Shown here one piece after another: positions 8,707-16,465 of a stretch of 64,000 bases of DNA. The stretch is from Mycobacterium sp. (GTDB taxonomy: Bacteria > Actinomycetota > Actinomycetes > Mycobacteriales > Mycobacteriaceae). Both the position numbers and the translations under genes were made by a program. The stretch spans positions 1 through 64,000 of the forward strand of contig NZ_VYIK01000010.1 of assembly GCF_008709575.1 (NCBI RefSeq). Direction: 5' to 3'. The notes below the pieces were generated by a model that saw only the letters and a program-made list of their open reading frames with translations, had not been told where the DNA came from and made no database searches. Positions within the stretch are counted from its first letter, which is position 1; each line of letters starts with the position of its first letter.

Positions 8707-10256
8707 GTCTTCTCCGACAGCCGTAGCGCCGTCAGCATGGTGATCAGCGGGCTGTCAGACACGACGTCGGTAGCGCCCCGGGTCAAGCCGGTGCGCCCGT
8801 GTCGCGAACCGAGCCGCAGGGCGATCTCGGAAAGCTCGCGCAGCTCCGGCGAATCCTGCTCTGACCAGGCGGACAGCGGCAATATCCCGTCACGCACCTC
8901 ACCGACGTCGCCGTCGACGGTGATGAGCCTACCGGCCAGCGATTCGACGATCCCGGGGCCGCAGCCGACGACGGCCACCCGTCCGAGCTCACGGCTGACC
9001 ACCGCCGCGTGGCTGGTAGCGCCGCCGGTTTCGGTGACGACGCCGCGGGCGACCAACATGCCGTGGATGTCCTCGGGGCTGGTGTGGTGGCGCACCAGGA
9101 TGACGTCGTCTCCGTTGTCGGCGGCGGCGACCGCAGCCTGGACGTCGGTATATGCCCGCCCCGATGCGACGCCCGGGGCGGCAGCCAGTCCCTTGGCCAA
9201 AAGCTTTGCACCTAATCGTGTTTCGGGCTGCAGCGTCGGCCGCAACAGTGCCTCGACGTCGGTGGGGCTCACCCGCCGCAGGACTTCGGTGTCATCGATC
9301 AGTCCTTCGCGGCGCAGGCGCAGCGCCACCCGCACCGTCGCCTGCGGGGAGCGCTGTGCCGTGCGGGTCTGCAGCAGCCACAGCGTGCCGTCTTCGACGG
9401 TGAACTCGACTTCCTGCGCCTCGCGGTGGATCTGTTCCAACGTGCGCGCGGCGGCCGTCAGTTCCCCGTACACCTTCGGTTGCTGATCACGCAGCCCGGT
9501 GATCGGTTCGACGTCGGCGGTGCCGGACACTACCTCGTCGCCCTGGCCGCCCGGTCGCCACTCACCGAACTCGTCGTCGGCGCCGGTCATCGGGTTCCGC
9601 GAAAAGATGACGCCGGCACCGGATTTGGTGCCCATATTGCCGAATACCATCGCCTGCACCACTGCTGCGGTGCCGAGCCGGTCGTCGAGGTCGTGGTGCG
9701 CACGGTAGGCGACGGCCCGCGGTGAACGCCATGACATGAAGACCGCCTCGATCGCGGCCCGCAGCTGCAGGGAGGGATCGTCGGGTACGGCGTCGGCGAC
9801 GATTCGCCGATAACAGCGGGTGAACCGCTGGCGGGTGTCGTGGGCGAAGGTGGTGCCGGCCTGCGCAGCCAGAGCCTGTTCGACGGCGTCGCACATGCCC
9901 AGGTTCAGCACCGTGTCCATCATGCCCGGCATCGACATCGCCGCCCCGGAGCGCACACTGAGCAGCAACGGAGCCGGTCCGGCTCCGAACGTGCGCGAGG
10001 TTTCCGCTTCCAGCCGGGCCAGCGCGTCGAGCACGTCCGGCCAAATGGCGTCCATTGTCGCTCGCGGTTGGGCCAGGTAGCGGGCGCCCACCGCGGTGGT
10101 GATGCAGAACGCCGGCGGCACCGGCAGGCCGTGGCGGCGCATGGTGGCGATGCCGTGCCCTTTGTGGCCCACGAGCTCCGGTGGGGGGCTCGCCCGGCCG
10201 TCCAGGCACAGGACGCCGCCGGAGATCTCGGTAGGCCTGTGGCCACGCTTAGGCAT
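8703..10256 (-). CDS. ppdK: Pyruvate phosphate dikinase-like protein lacking the PEP-binding domain
   Basis: 517 aa from ATG 10256. Residues about 15-305 are the ATP-grasp domain of PPDK (LLLSVRSGAAMSMPGMMDT, NMGTKSGAGVIFSRNP). Residues about 355-460 are the swivelling phosphohistidine domain, with catalytic His416 in TETGGATSHAAVVSRELG. Complete bacterial PPDKs are about 870-900 aa and end in a PEP/pyruvate-binding TIM barrel, which is absent here. H37Rv PpdK is, as I recall, similarly short, so this is an established two-domain form and not a local deletion. It probably transfers phosphate from ATP to the His, but the final acceptor is unclear. Confidence 0.85.
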   Translation of the reverse strand: MPKRGHRPTEISGGVLCLDGRASPPPELVGHKGHGIATMRRHGLPVPPAFCITTAVGARYLAQPRATMDAIWPDVLDALARLEAETSRTFGAGPAPLLLSVRSGAAMSMPGMMDTVLNLGMCDAVEQALAAQAGTTFAHDTRQRFTRCYRRIVADAVPDDPSLQLRAAIEAVFMSWRSPRAVAYRAHHDLDDRLGTAAVVQAMVFGNMGTKSGAGVIFSRNPMTGADDEFGEWRPGGQGDEVVSGTADVEPITGLRDQQPKVYGELTAAARTLEQIHREAQEVEFTVEDGTLWLLQTRTAQRSPQATVRVALRLRREGLIDDTEVLRRVSPTDVEALLRPTLQPETRLGAKLLAKGLAAAPGVASGRAYTDVQAAVAAADNGDDVILVRHHTSPEDIHGMLVARGVVTETGGATSHAAVVSRELGRVAVVGCGPGIVESLAGRLITVDGDVGEVRDGILPLSAWSEQDSPELRELSEIALRLGSRHGRTGLTRGATDVVSDSPLITMLTALRLSEKT

Positions 10257-10703
10257 GGCCGGCCCCGGCAGTGGTCGCGGACGTGATGACGACTCCTTAG
10301 CTGTTGCGTTAGCCGTTTGCGCAGGTGGCGTCCAGGTTACGGGGTCAACGGGGCTGCGAACACAGGCCCGCGACCCCACGCTCGAATTTCATCGAGCCGA
10401 TCTTCGAGAAGCAAAGAGACGGACCATGGTTATCGGCCGATTCCCCGGCGAGACCAGTGCCGTCAGCCCGGTCTGGGCCGTCCTGCACCGCGCCTCGGCC
10501 GGCTGGTGCGGCCTGACCATGACACCGGCCGGCATCCGGTTGCTGCACGATCTGCTCCGTGCTCGACCCACCCCGGGAACTGCGGCCAGCTGCCCGCACA
10601 GGTGGCGACACCGACGAGTCGGACCCCGTTCCCGCCACCGCGTCGCGACACCCCTGGCCGTCTCAGTAGGGGATCGCTGCCTGTTCCACCCCGGGCCGCC
10701 GTC
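10257..10703. other. Intergenic stretch, no supported gene
   Basis: This is 447 bp upstream of ppdK. A short plus-strand frame from ATG 10426 (MVIGRFPGETSAVSPVWAVL) stays open for about 80 codons but drifts into Arg/Pro-rich sequence and has no recognisable domain. It may be a decayed gene. The part next to 10256 should carry the ppdK promoter, but no clear -10 element was found. Confidence 0.4.
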
Positions 10704-10805
10704 TCAGGACGGAACCGGTGTGAACCCCGCCCTCGGGCCGCCGTTGCTGTTGACGTCGTCGAGGATCGCACTGAACTTAATCAAACTCGTGGCGGACAAT
10801 CCGGG
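10704..10805 (-). pseudogene. Remnant: C-terminal end of a trypsin-like secreted gene
   Basis: Read on the minus strand, 10778-10704 encodes KFSAILDDVNSNGGPRAGF followed by TPVPS and a TGA. This is nearly identical to the last residues (FSAILDDVNSNGGPGAGF, TPIGS) of the gene at 12819-13541. The frame is closed by a TAA at about 10806, so only about 33 codons survive. It is the tail of a second copy of that gene, left after a duplication followed by deletion. Confidence 0.75.
10720..10779. repeat. Direct repeat, left copy
   Basis: These 60 bases match 12835-12894 with only a few mismatches, in the same orientation. The right copy is the 3' end of the trypsin-like gene; this one is its remnant. 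The two copies bracket the beta-roll secreted protein gene. Confidence 0.8.
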
Positions 10806-10876
10806 TTAGCTTTCCCCAGCAGCGGATGCTCCGTCGCAGCGGTCGCCGGTTCTGCGCGGTGATCAGTAGGCGGTGC

Positions 10877-12748
10877 TCAAAAGAGGGCGGCAGCTCCGAT
10901 GATGGGCAAGGAAGCCAGATAGTCGCCAATGAGCTGCAGGCTTGGGACTTCCAGCCCGATATCGAGTCCGCCGCCGCTCGCTGCGGCCAATTCTTGGGCG
11001 CCGCGCAGCGCAGTATCGCTGGCCTCGATCCAGCCCTGGTCGAGGGGAACGAAAAACAGCTGATCAAACAGGCCCGACAAATCGCCAGCATGCGCGGAAA
11101 TGGTCTCTTGCGCGTGCAGCAACGGATCCAGGAGCTGCAGTGCGTCGCTGTTGAAATTCAACGGCTGCGTCGCCTCAACGCTCGTGGTTGCGGTCAGCAG
11201 TGCGTTCGCGTCAGTGAAGTTCGAGATGGCGGTGGTCAACAAATCATCTGGAGTCGTACTCGACGGCGCATCGGCCGTAGCCGCCCCTGCCCCCGCAACT
11301 GCGTTCGTGCTTGGGTCTGCCGGGCCGGTCGCACCTGCCGAATTGGCGCCGAGCAGGTCGTCGAACAATGTGGTCGCCTTGCCGAAGTCGGCGGCGTCGC
11401 CGTTGGACACCGCGCCGACGAGGTCGTGAAACAGCGCCCCGTCTTGCGATGACGCCGGCTGCACCCCTCCCACGTCGACCGGACCGGTCTGCTGGACGAA
11501 ATCGCTGGCGGTGGTGGCCGCCGCGGAGGTGCTGGACGACGGCACGATGTCGGTGACCCCGAAGCCCCGGGCGGTCGCGGTCAGACCGTTGGCCAGCGCC
11601 TCGGCTTTGTCGACAACTCCGGGCCCGGCGATGGCGGTCGCGTCGTCGGCCTTGACCGTCGCGGCGGTGAACAAGGGGCCAGCAGCGGCGGCGAAGTCAT
11701 CGTTGCCCGTTGCACCGGCGGCGGCATCAAAGAGGCCGGCGGCGTTGGCGGTGCTGTCGTTGCCCTGAACCACGGCGGCGCCGAATAACAGATCCGTGCT
11801 GTTGGCGGTGCTGCCGGTGCCCTCAACCCCGGCGGCGCTGAACACCAGACCCGTGGCGTTGGCGGAGCTGTCCTCGCCGACAGCCGCAGCCAGATCGAAC
11901 ACCAGGCCGCTGGCGCTGGCGAAGGTGTGCGGACCGTCGGCCACCGCGACGTTGAACAGGCCCGGTGAGGAGGTGGCGGTGGCCGTGCCGGTCTGAAACG
12001 ACAGCCCGTCCAACGAGACGGCGATGTCGTTGAGATCGACCGGCGGAACCGAGTCGCTGGCCGCACTGCCTGCCGAATCCAGTGTGCCGGGGTCGGCCAG
12101 TGTTGCCACGGCACCCGAGGGGTCGGTGCCCAGCAGATCAGCCAACAGCGTGGCCGCCTTGCTCCAGTCCGCGGGCTCACCCTGAACCAGCGCGCCGGCG
12201 AGGTCGTTGAGCAGCGCCCCGTCGTGCGGTGAGGCCAGCTGCACCCCGCCCACCTCGACCGGGCCGGTCGCATCCGGGTTGACCAGCGGCGCGGCGCCGA
12301 AGCCGACGTTGACCAGATCAACAACCTCATGACCCCCGTCGACGGGCACCAGGAAGCCCACAACAGCGTTGTGGGTGCCGACCTGAACCGAGGTCAGCTC
12401 GAATCCCGGCCCCCACAGATCTTGGATAAGGAGAGTACTGCTAGAACCCAGAGCATCTGGTGTGGTGAATGACTCGTTGGACCCGATGCTGCTCAACGGG
12501 GTCGCGGGTTCGCTGAGCCACTCACCGGCGATCGGCGAGGTGCCCAGCCCCAGCGTATCGCCGGGGTCCGACAGGGTGGCGTTGTTGGTCAACAGTTCCA
12601 CGGTGTCGCTGGTCGGTGTCACCGTCCAGCCGTTGATCTCGTCGACACCCTCGGCATGCGCGGAACCGACCCCCAGCACTGAGACAGCCACTGCGGCTCC
12701 GCCGGCAAACGCGCTGCTGGCGCCCAACTTCCGGACAAACATCAACAA
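10877..12748 (-). CDS. Large secreted beta-roll repeat protein, 623 aa
   Basis: The signal peptide (residues 1-32) ends VLGVGSAHA. Residues 162-214 and 422-474 are copies of one module beginning GPV-VGGVQ-AS--DGAL and ending near LLG. Between them, residues 263-375 hold six repeats of 18-19 residues of the type GLVFDLAAAVGEDSSANAT, with small residues at every second position. That is the pattern of a stacked beta-roll, as in YadA-type heads. The C-terminus (SLPIIGAAALF) is hydrophobic. No enzyme motif is seen. The gene at 54548-55705 shares the same lead-in (DG...TATATS) and repeat type. It is probably exported; its function is unknown. Confidence 0.8.
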   Translation of the reverse strand: MLMFVRKLGASSAFAGGAAVAVSVLGVGSAHAEGVDEINGWTVTPTSDTVELLTNNATLSDPGDTLGLGTSPIAGEWLSEPATPLSSIGSNESFTTPDALGSSSTLLIQDLWGPGFELTSVQVGTHNAVVGFLVPVDGGHEVVDLVNVGFGAAPLVNPDATGPVEVGGVQLASPHDGALLNDLAGALVQGEPADWSKAATLLADLLGTDPSGAVATLADPGTLDSAGSAASDSVPPVDLNDIAVSLDGLSFQTGTATATSSPGLFNVAVADGPHTFASASGLVFDLAAAVGEDSSANATGLVFSAAGVEGTGSTANSTDLLFGAAVVQGNDSTANAAGLFDAAAGATGNDDFAAAAGPLFTAATVKADDATAIAGPGVVDKAEALANGLTATARGFGVTDIVPSSSTSAAATTASDFVQQTGPVDVGGVQPASSQDGALFHDLVGAVSNGDAADFGKATTLFDDLLGANSAGATGPADPSTNAVAGAGAATADAPSSTTPDDLLTTAISNFTDANALLTATTSVEATQPLNFNSDALQLLDPLLHAQETISAHAGDLSGLFDQLFFVPLDQGWIEASDTALRGAQELAAASGGGLDIGLEVPSLQLIGDYLASLPIIGAAALF

Positions 12749-12818
12749 GCCCTAGTCACTGACGGCGATACAGATGCGCGTGCGCGATCGTACAGGAATC
12801 ATGTCGCCGGAGATCAGC

Positions 12819-13541
12819 TCAGCTTCCGATAGGGGTGAACCCGGCACCCGGGCCGCCGTTGCTGTTGACGTCGTCGAGGATCGCGCTGAATAACGTTAAT
12901 GTGACATGCGTGATCACCTTGGGCACAACCCCGGCGACGATGGTGAATCCCTCGCGAGTCATGCCGACTAGCTGGTCGTCAACGGTGAGCGGCGCCCCGT
13001 CATCGCCTGGTTGCCACGCGGGCATGTCCGTCGCGACGATAGCGGGTTTCACGCCCCCAAACTTGATGAAACCGCAGCCGAAACCAGTGGCGCCGCCCCG
13101 TGTGCAGACCGGCTGTAAATAGCCGGGGTCTGGGCCGATGCCGTTGATGACGAAGCCGTCGAAGTCAGCGACCGGAACAACCTTGCTCGAGTCGAACGTG
13201 ATCACCGCGTAGTCCAGGTCGTCATCGACGGTGGCCACAGTACCCAGCGACCCGTGATCTTCGGCGCCCTCGGCGACGACTTGAGCACCGGAGCCCCCAC
13301 AGCTAGCAGCGGTGAAGCCGACCAGCTCACCCGCTCGGTCGTGGCCGATGGTGGTCAGGGTGCAATAGCTGCCGTCAACGATGATGCCGGCGCCACCGCC
13401 GAATGGAAGCTTGTCCTCCGCGGCGGCAGGCGGGTCGGCCAGCACTGGGGCAAGCATCAACACGGCCGCCACATGCCGCAGCCACCACTGCGCGACGAGC
13501 ACCCCAACACCTCCGCTTCCGCGTGTCGGCCACCACAACAT
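12819..13541 (-). CDS. Secreted trypsin-fold protein with catalytic residues replaced (240 aa)
   Basis: The N-terminus has a hydrophobic export segment (HVAAVLMLAPVLADPPAAA, to about residue 41). The body follows the chymotrypsin-like plan of mycobacterial secreted proteins such as Rv1815. The His site reads FTAASCGG (Ser80 instead of His), the Asp site DLDYAVITFD is kept (Asp110), and the nucleophile site reads QPGDDGAPL (Asp181 instead of Ser in GDSGGP). Cys residues that could pair are at 60/81 and 146/156. It should therefore be exported and folded but proteolytically dead, perhaps binding peptides. The start could also be a GTG near residue 12-14. Confidence 0.75.
   Translation of the reverse strand: MLWWPTRGSGGVGVLVAQWWLRHVAAVLMLAPVLADPPAAAEDKLPFGGGAGIIVDGSYCTLTTIGHDRAGELVGFTAASCGGSGAQVVAEGAEDHGSLGTVATVDDDLDYAVITFDSSKVVPVADFDGFVINGIGPDPGYLQPVCTRGGATGFGCGFIKFGGVKPAIVATDMPAWQPGDDGAPLTVDDQLVGMTREGFTIVAGVVPKVITHVTLTLFSAILDDVNSNGGPGAGFTPIGS
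12835..12894. repeat. Direct repeat, right copy
   Basis: This is the partner of 10720-10779 and lies inside the 3' end of the trypsin-fold gene. Together the copies suggest that a unit of beta-roll gene plus protease-like gene was once tandemly duplicated. Confidence 0.8.
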
Positions 13542-13848
13542 GTACCAGAGGGAGCATGGTCGATCTCCGGGCTGTTGACCGCGCTCAGTGTCCGGAAAAG
13601 CCGATAGCGTGCCGTCTACCGGCTACATCGCTGACGAGCACCGGTGCCAGCAAATCGTTGTCGTTATCGAATGTCGGTAGGCGACCGCACCGCTGAGCGC
13701 CACCACCGGGGCGGCGGGGCTCCGGTGATTGCGGTGAGGGCGCGGCCGGTGGTGTTTCGCGGGCAGGTTCGGTGAGTCCCGCTGCGTCTTTGCGGTGCTG
13801 GGGTACTGGTGGGTAACCTTCGGTGATCACCGCTGATCGGAGAGTCTC
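13542..13848. other. Divergent intergenic region, no supported gene
   Basis: 307 bp separates two divergently transcribed secreted-protein genes and must hold both promoters. A minus-strand frame ending at 13585 is proline-rich and without a domain, and I do not call it. No clear operator was found. Confidence 0.4.
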
Positions 13849-14943
13849 GTGACGATAGGCAGCGACCGCGGCGTGGCAAACCAGGCCCGCCGGTGGGGGG
13901 TGGGTGTCGGCTCGGCGGCCGGAGCCGGGATGGCAGCCGCCGTGATCGCACTAACCGGTGCACCTGCCGCCCGGGCCGATGATGGTTCGGTCCCAGCAGA
14001 CATCGGGCTGTTGACGACAGCAGAAACCGATATCAACGAAGCCACCAGCGTGGCGGGCCAAACCCTCCCATCATCGAGCTTAGAATTTTTCAGTAAATTA
14101 GAGGCAGTTCAAACGCCCCTGCTGTCATCTGACAACAGCTTTTTCTCGAGCGTGGGCGATTTTTTGTTCAGCGGCCCGGATCAGCATCTTGCCCACGCCA
14201 GTGAGGCCTTCCTGGCTGCGTCCGAGGCCTTTTCCTCGGACCCAACAAGTACCACAGCGGTCGGCGATTCTGCTTCGGCGGTGTTGCAAACCATCGGCGC
14301 GGCGTTCGACGAAATCCCGTCCACTGTCATCGGCAAGAGCATCGATGAGATCTTCGACGTCGGCGGCTATGACTCCACCAGCGCCAGCGCGGCCGCTTCG
14401 GATGCAGCGATCGGCGCCTTTAGCGTGTCCGCTACCCCTAACGGCGTGATCGACCAAGCAATCACCGACCTGAACCAAGGAACAACGGTGCTGGACACGG
14501 CGTCCACGGCTGATCTCAGCACCCGGCAAGCGGACGTTCTCACCGTTCAAGAGGGCTTGGTGCCTCAGCTGGAATCGGCTCTTACTGGCTTGGCAACCGA
14601 GCAAGACATGCTGTCCGCGAGTGACCAGACTTTGGTGGCCGGTGTCGACCAGCAGTTGGTTTCGGCCGCCCAGAACATTCTTTCGGCCGACCAAGGGTTC
14701 GTCGCCGCTGACCAAGCCGGTGACCTCAGCGGCAACAGCCTCAACCTCACGGACCTCACGGTCCTCGGCGCTGATCTGAATCTGTTCGGCGCCGACTGGG
14801 ATGCCAGTGGTGCGACCATCCTGGCCGCCTTGACGGGTGGCCTGGACACCACGTCAGCCGCCGATATTGCCTCGAGTCTGGACCCAGCCGCGGCAATAGA
14901 CCCCACCATGTTCGCTGACCTGCTTTCGTCAATCGGGTTATAA
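13849..14943 (+). CDS. Secreted helical protein of unknown function, 364 aa
   Basis: GTG 13849 starts a product with an export signal (ARRWGVGVGSAAGAGMAAAV, cleavage near ALTGAPAARA-DDG). The mature protein is Ser/Thr/Asp-rich with amphipathic helix repeats such as LTGLATEQDMLSASDQTLV and LVSAAQNILSADQGFVAAD, which suggest a long helical bundle. There is no Cys-based or enzyme motif. It converges with the related gene at 15095-15811, which has the same L-x-x-A-D-x-x-L helices. It appears to be a lineage-specific mycobacterial secreted protein, possibly cell-wall associated. No function can be assigned. Confidence 0.75.
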   Translation: MTIGSDRGVANQARRWGVGVGSAAGAGMAAAVIALTGAPAARADDGSVPADIGLLTTAETDINEATSVAGQTLPSSSLEFFSKLEAVQTPLLSSDNSFFSSVGDFLFSGPDQHLAHASEAFLAASEAFSSDPTSTTAVGDSASAVLQTIGAAFDEIPSTVIGKSIDEIFDVGGYDSTSASAAASDAAIGAFSVSATPNGVIDQAITDLNQGTTVLDTASTADLSTRQADVLTVQEGLVPQLESALTGLATEQDMLSASDQTLVAGVDQQLVSAAQNILSADQGFVAADQAGDLSGNSLNLTDLTVLGADLNLFGADWDASGATILAALTGGLDTTSAADIASSLDPAAAIDPTMFADLLSSIGL

Positions 14944-15094
14944 CACCCTGATCGATAGGACGTTGCCGGGCGCGGTCAGCTGCAGCGTCCCCGACCCGAG
15001 TAGGCACCTGCAAGAGCACGGTCAACCGCCGCAAATACCGCGACGACGAATTGGCCTGCGCCGCAGCCGCCGCATAACTGCTCAACTCGAGAGA

Positions 15095-15811
15095 TCAGAA
15101 AGCTAAAAAAATTGGCCCGAAGAACTCAGTGATCGGGGCAGTTAATAAATTCGCTACGTTAAGTACGGTGCTATCCCAGTTTATTGCATTCTCGGCGGCA
15201 AGTATAGCCGCCGTGTCAGGGGATGTGCTTGTGACTGCAGTGGCGAAAGCTTGATCAGCGTGCAGTAGCATGTTGCTTTCAGAAAGAATGACTTCATCCA
15301 CCGGATCGAAGTACAGGCCGTCGACCACACCAGACAAGACACCAAGATGGGAGCCGATCGTGTTCTCATCGGCCAACAAGGTAGAGACGTCACTAATGAA
15401 AATATCTTGCTGGATCAGCTGAGAACCAGTTAACGCAGAGGTGCCATAGTAGGGAAACGTCGTGGGAAGATCCGTGGGGATATCGTTGATGACGGTATTA
15501 GCGGCGGTCAGCGTCGTGTCAGCGTTTCCCAGCAGCGTGGCCGGATCGCTGGTGTCGTCAATGCCAAAGAATGGCAGAGCTTCCTGGACATCTAAATTCA
15601 CCGTGTCCGCGAAGGTTTTTCCCAGGATTCCCAGCTGCTGCTCCAGCAGCTCGTCGATGGTGATCGCCGACGTGGCGGCACTGGAAGCGGCATCGAGAAG
15701 ATCAGGATCGGCGTGAGCGGGCGCGCCGACCAGCACGCTAACCACCCCGGCGCCAACAACCCACCAGCGAACACCGCCAGCGCGAAACCGTATTGTCCGT
15801 AGTGCCGACAT
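15095..15811 (-). CDS. Secreted helical protein of unknown function, 238 aa
   Basis: ATG 15811; the signal peptide (VRWWVVGAGVVSVLVGAPAHA-DPD) is clear. The mature chain has ITIDELLEQQLGILGKTFAD and repeated helices with alternating small and acidic residues (ADTTLTAANTVI, LLADENTIGSHLG, MLLHADQAFATAV). It resembles the neighbour at 13849-14943 and the degraded gene at 15892-16247, so three members of one secreted family sit together. The coding sequence is visibly richer in A and T than flanking genes. The function is unknown. Confidence 0.75.
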   Translation of the reverse strand: MSALRTIRFRAGGVRWWVVGAGVVSVLVGAPAHADPDLLDAASSAATSAITIDELLEQQLGILGKTFADTVNLDVQEALPFFGIDDTSDPATLLGNADTTLTAANTVINDIPTDLPTTFPYYGTSALTGSQLIQQDIFISDVSTLLADENTIGSHLGVLSGVVDGLYFDPVDEVILSESNMLLHADQAFATAVTSTSPDTAAILAAENAINWDSTVLNVANLLTAPITEFFGPIFLAF

Positions 15812-15891
15812 CAGGTTCCCTCTTTAAGTCCGTCGTTGTCATCATCGCTTTTACATCATAATACGGGATGCTCTTGCAGGGCGCGGTGTTG

Positions 15892-16247
15892 TCAGTCTTC
15901 AGTGCCCGCCACAGTTGCATCGACGCCAGTGGTGACGGCGTGTGCGACATTCGCCGTCGCATCACCGATAGGAAATTCTGCCATGGCATCGGACAACATC
16001 GCACCAGACAGGCCAACTAACGTTTTGTACTCACTGATGCCGTAGGCTCATTGCTGCGCTATGACCGGATATTCCTGCTTTTCATAATCAAGATTACAGT
16101 GTGTATAGTAAAAATCCCCGGCATTTTCCCGCAGTGCCTCGTCTGAATTCAGCACCGATTCGGCCTGGGCAAGCGCGCCGGCGATCACTGCGGCTGCCCA
16201 CCGGTCCGTGGACCCAAGGTATGCTGGCATACGTGAAGCGGACGACA
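15892..16247 (-). pseudogene. Degraded secreted-family gene with an in-frame TGA
   Basis: One reading frame runs from about 16247 to the stop at 15892-15894 but is cut by TGA at 16048-16050. Before the stop it reads ALAQAESVLNSDEALRENAG and ends EYPVIAQQ. After it the same frame continues AYGISEYKTLVGLSGAMLSD and AEFPIGDATANVAHAVTTGV. Both halves are protein-like and match the helical style of the 15095 and 13849 genes. The 5' end is lost: a stop lies just upstream, and the region overlaps the vapB start. I therefore read it as a pseudogene rather than two small proteins. Confidence 0.6.
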
Positions 16248-16460
16248 GTCAAGATCGCTGACGCACTGGATGCGCGCCTGCGGCACGAGGCCGCGCGACG
16301 GAATGTGACCATCTCGCAGGTCAGCCGTGAAGCGCTCGAGGCATACCTGGGAATGCCCGACGGCCGCCGGCGCCTGAACGCGGCGGCCGCCGGCCGCAGC
16401 GGCCGCAGCGATGTCTCCGAGCGCATCGAGGAGATTCTGGCTGGCGAGGTCGCACGATAG
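16221..16460 (+). CDS. vapB: VapB-type antitoxin (ribbon-helix-helix)
   Basis: 79 aa from ATG 16221; GTG 16233 (VKRTTVKIADALDARLRHEA) is an equally good start. The strand KRTTVKIADAL followed by helices DARLRHEAARRN and SQVSREALEAYLG is the ribbon-helix-helix DNA-binding fold of VapB antitoxins, which repress their own operon and inhibit VapC. The C-terminal tail (SERIEEILAGEVAR) would bind the toxin. The toxin frame follows directly. The 5' end lies on the broken end of an older gene, so the pair may have inserted there. Confidence 0.8.
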   Translation: MLAYVKRTTVKIADALDARLRHEAARRNVTISQVSREALEAYLGMPDGRRRLNAAAAGRSGRSDVSERIEEILAGEVAR

Positions 16461-16465
16461 GGGCA

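Noticed and set aside
10426..10809. A plus-strand frame beginning MVIGRFPGETSAVSPVWAVL
   Set aside because: It has no domain, drifts into Arg/Pro-rich sequence and runs antisense over the recognised gene remnant at 10704-10805.
13585..13830. An 81-codon minus-strand frame ending DLLAPVLVSDVAGRRHAIGF
   Set aside because: The second half looks mildly protein-like, but the first is a Pro/Arg tract and no family is recognised. It is kept as intergenic.
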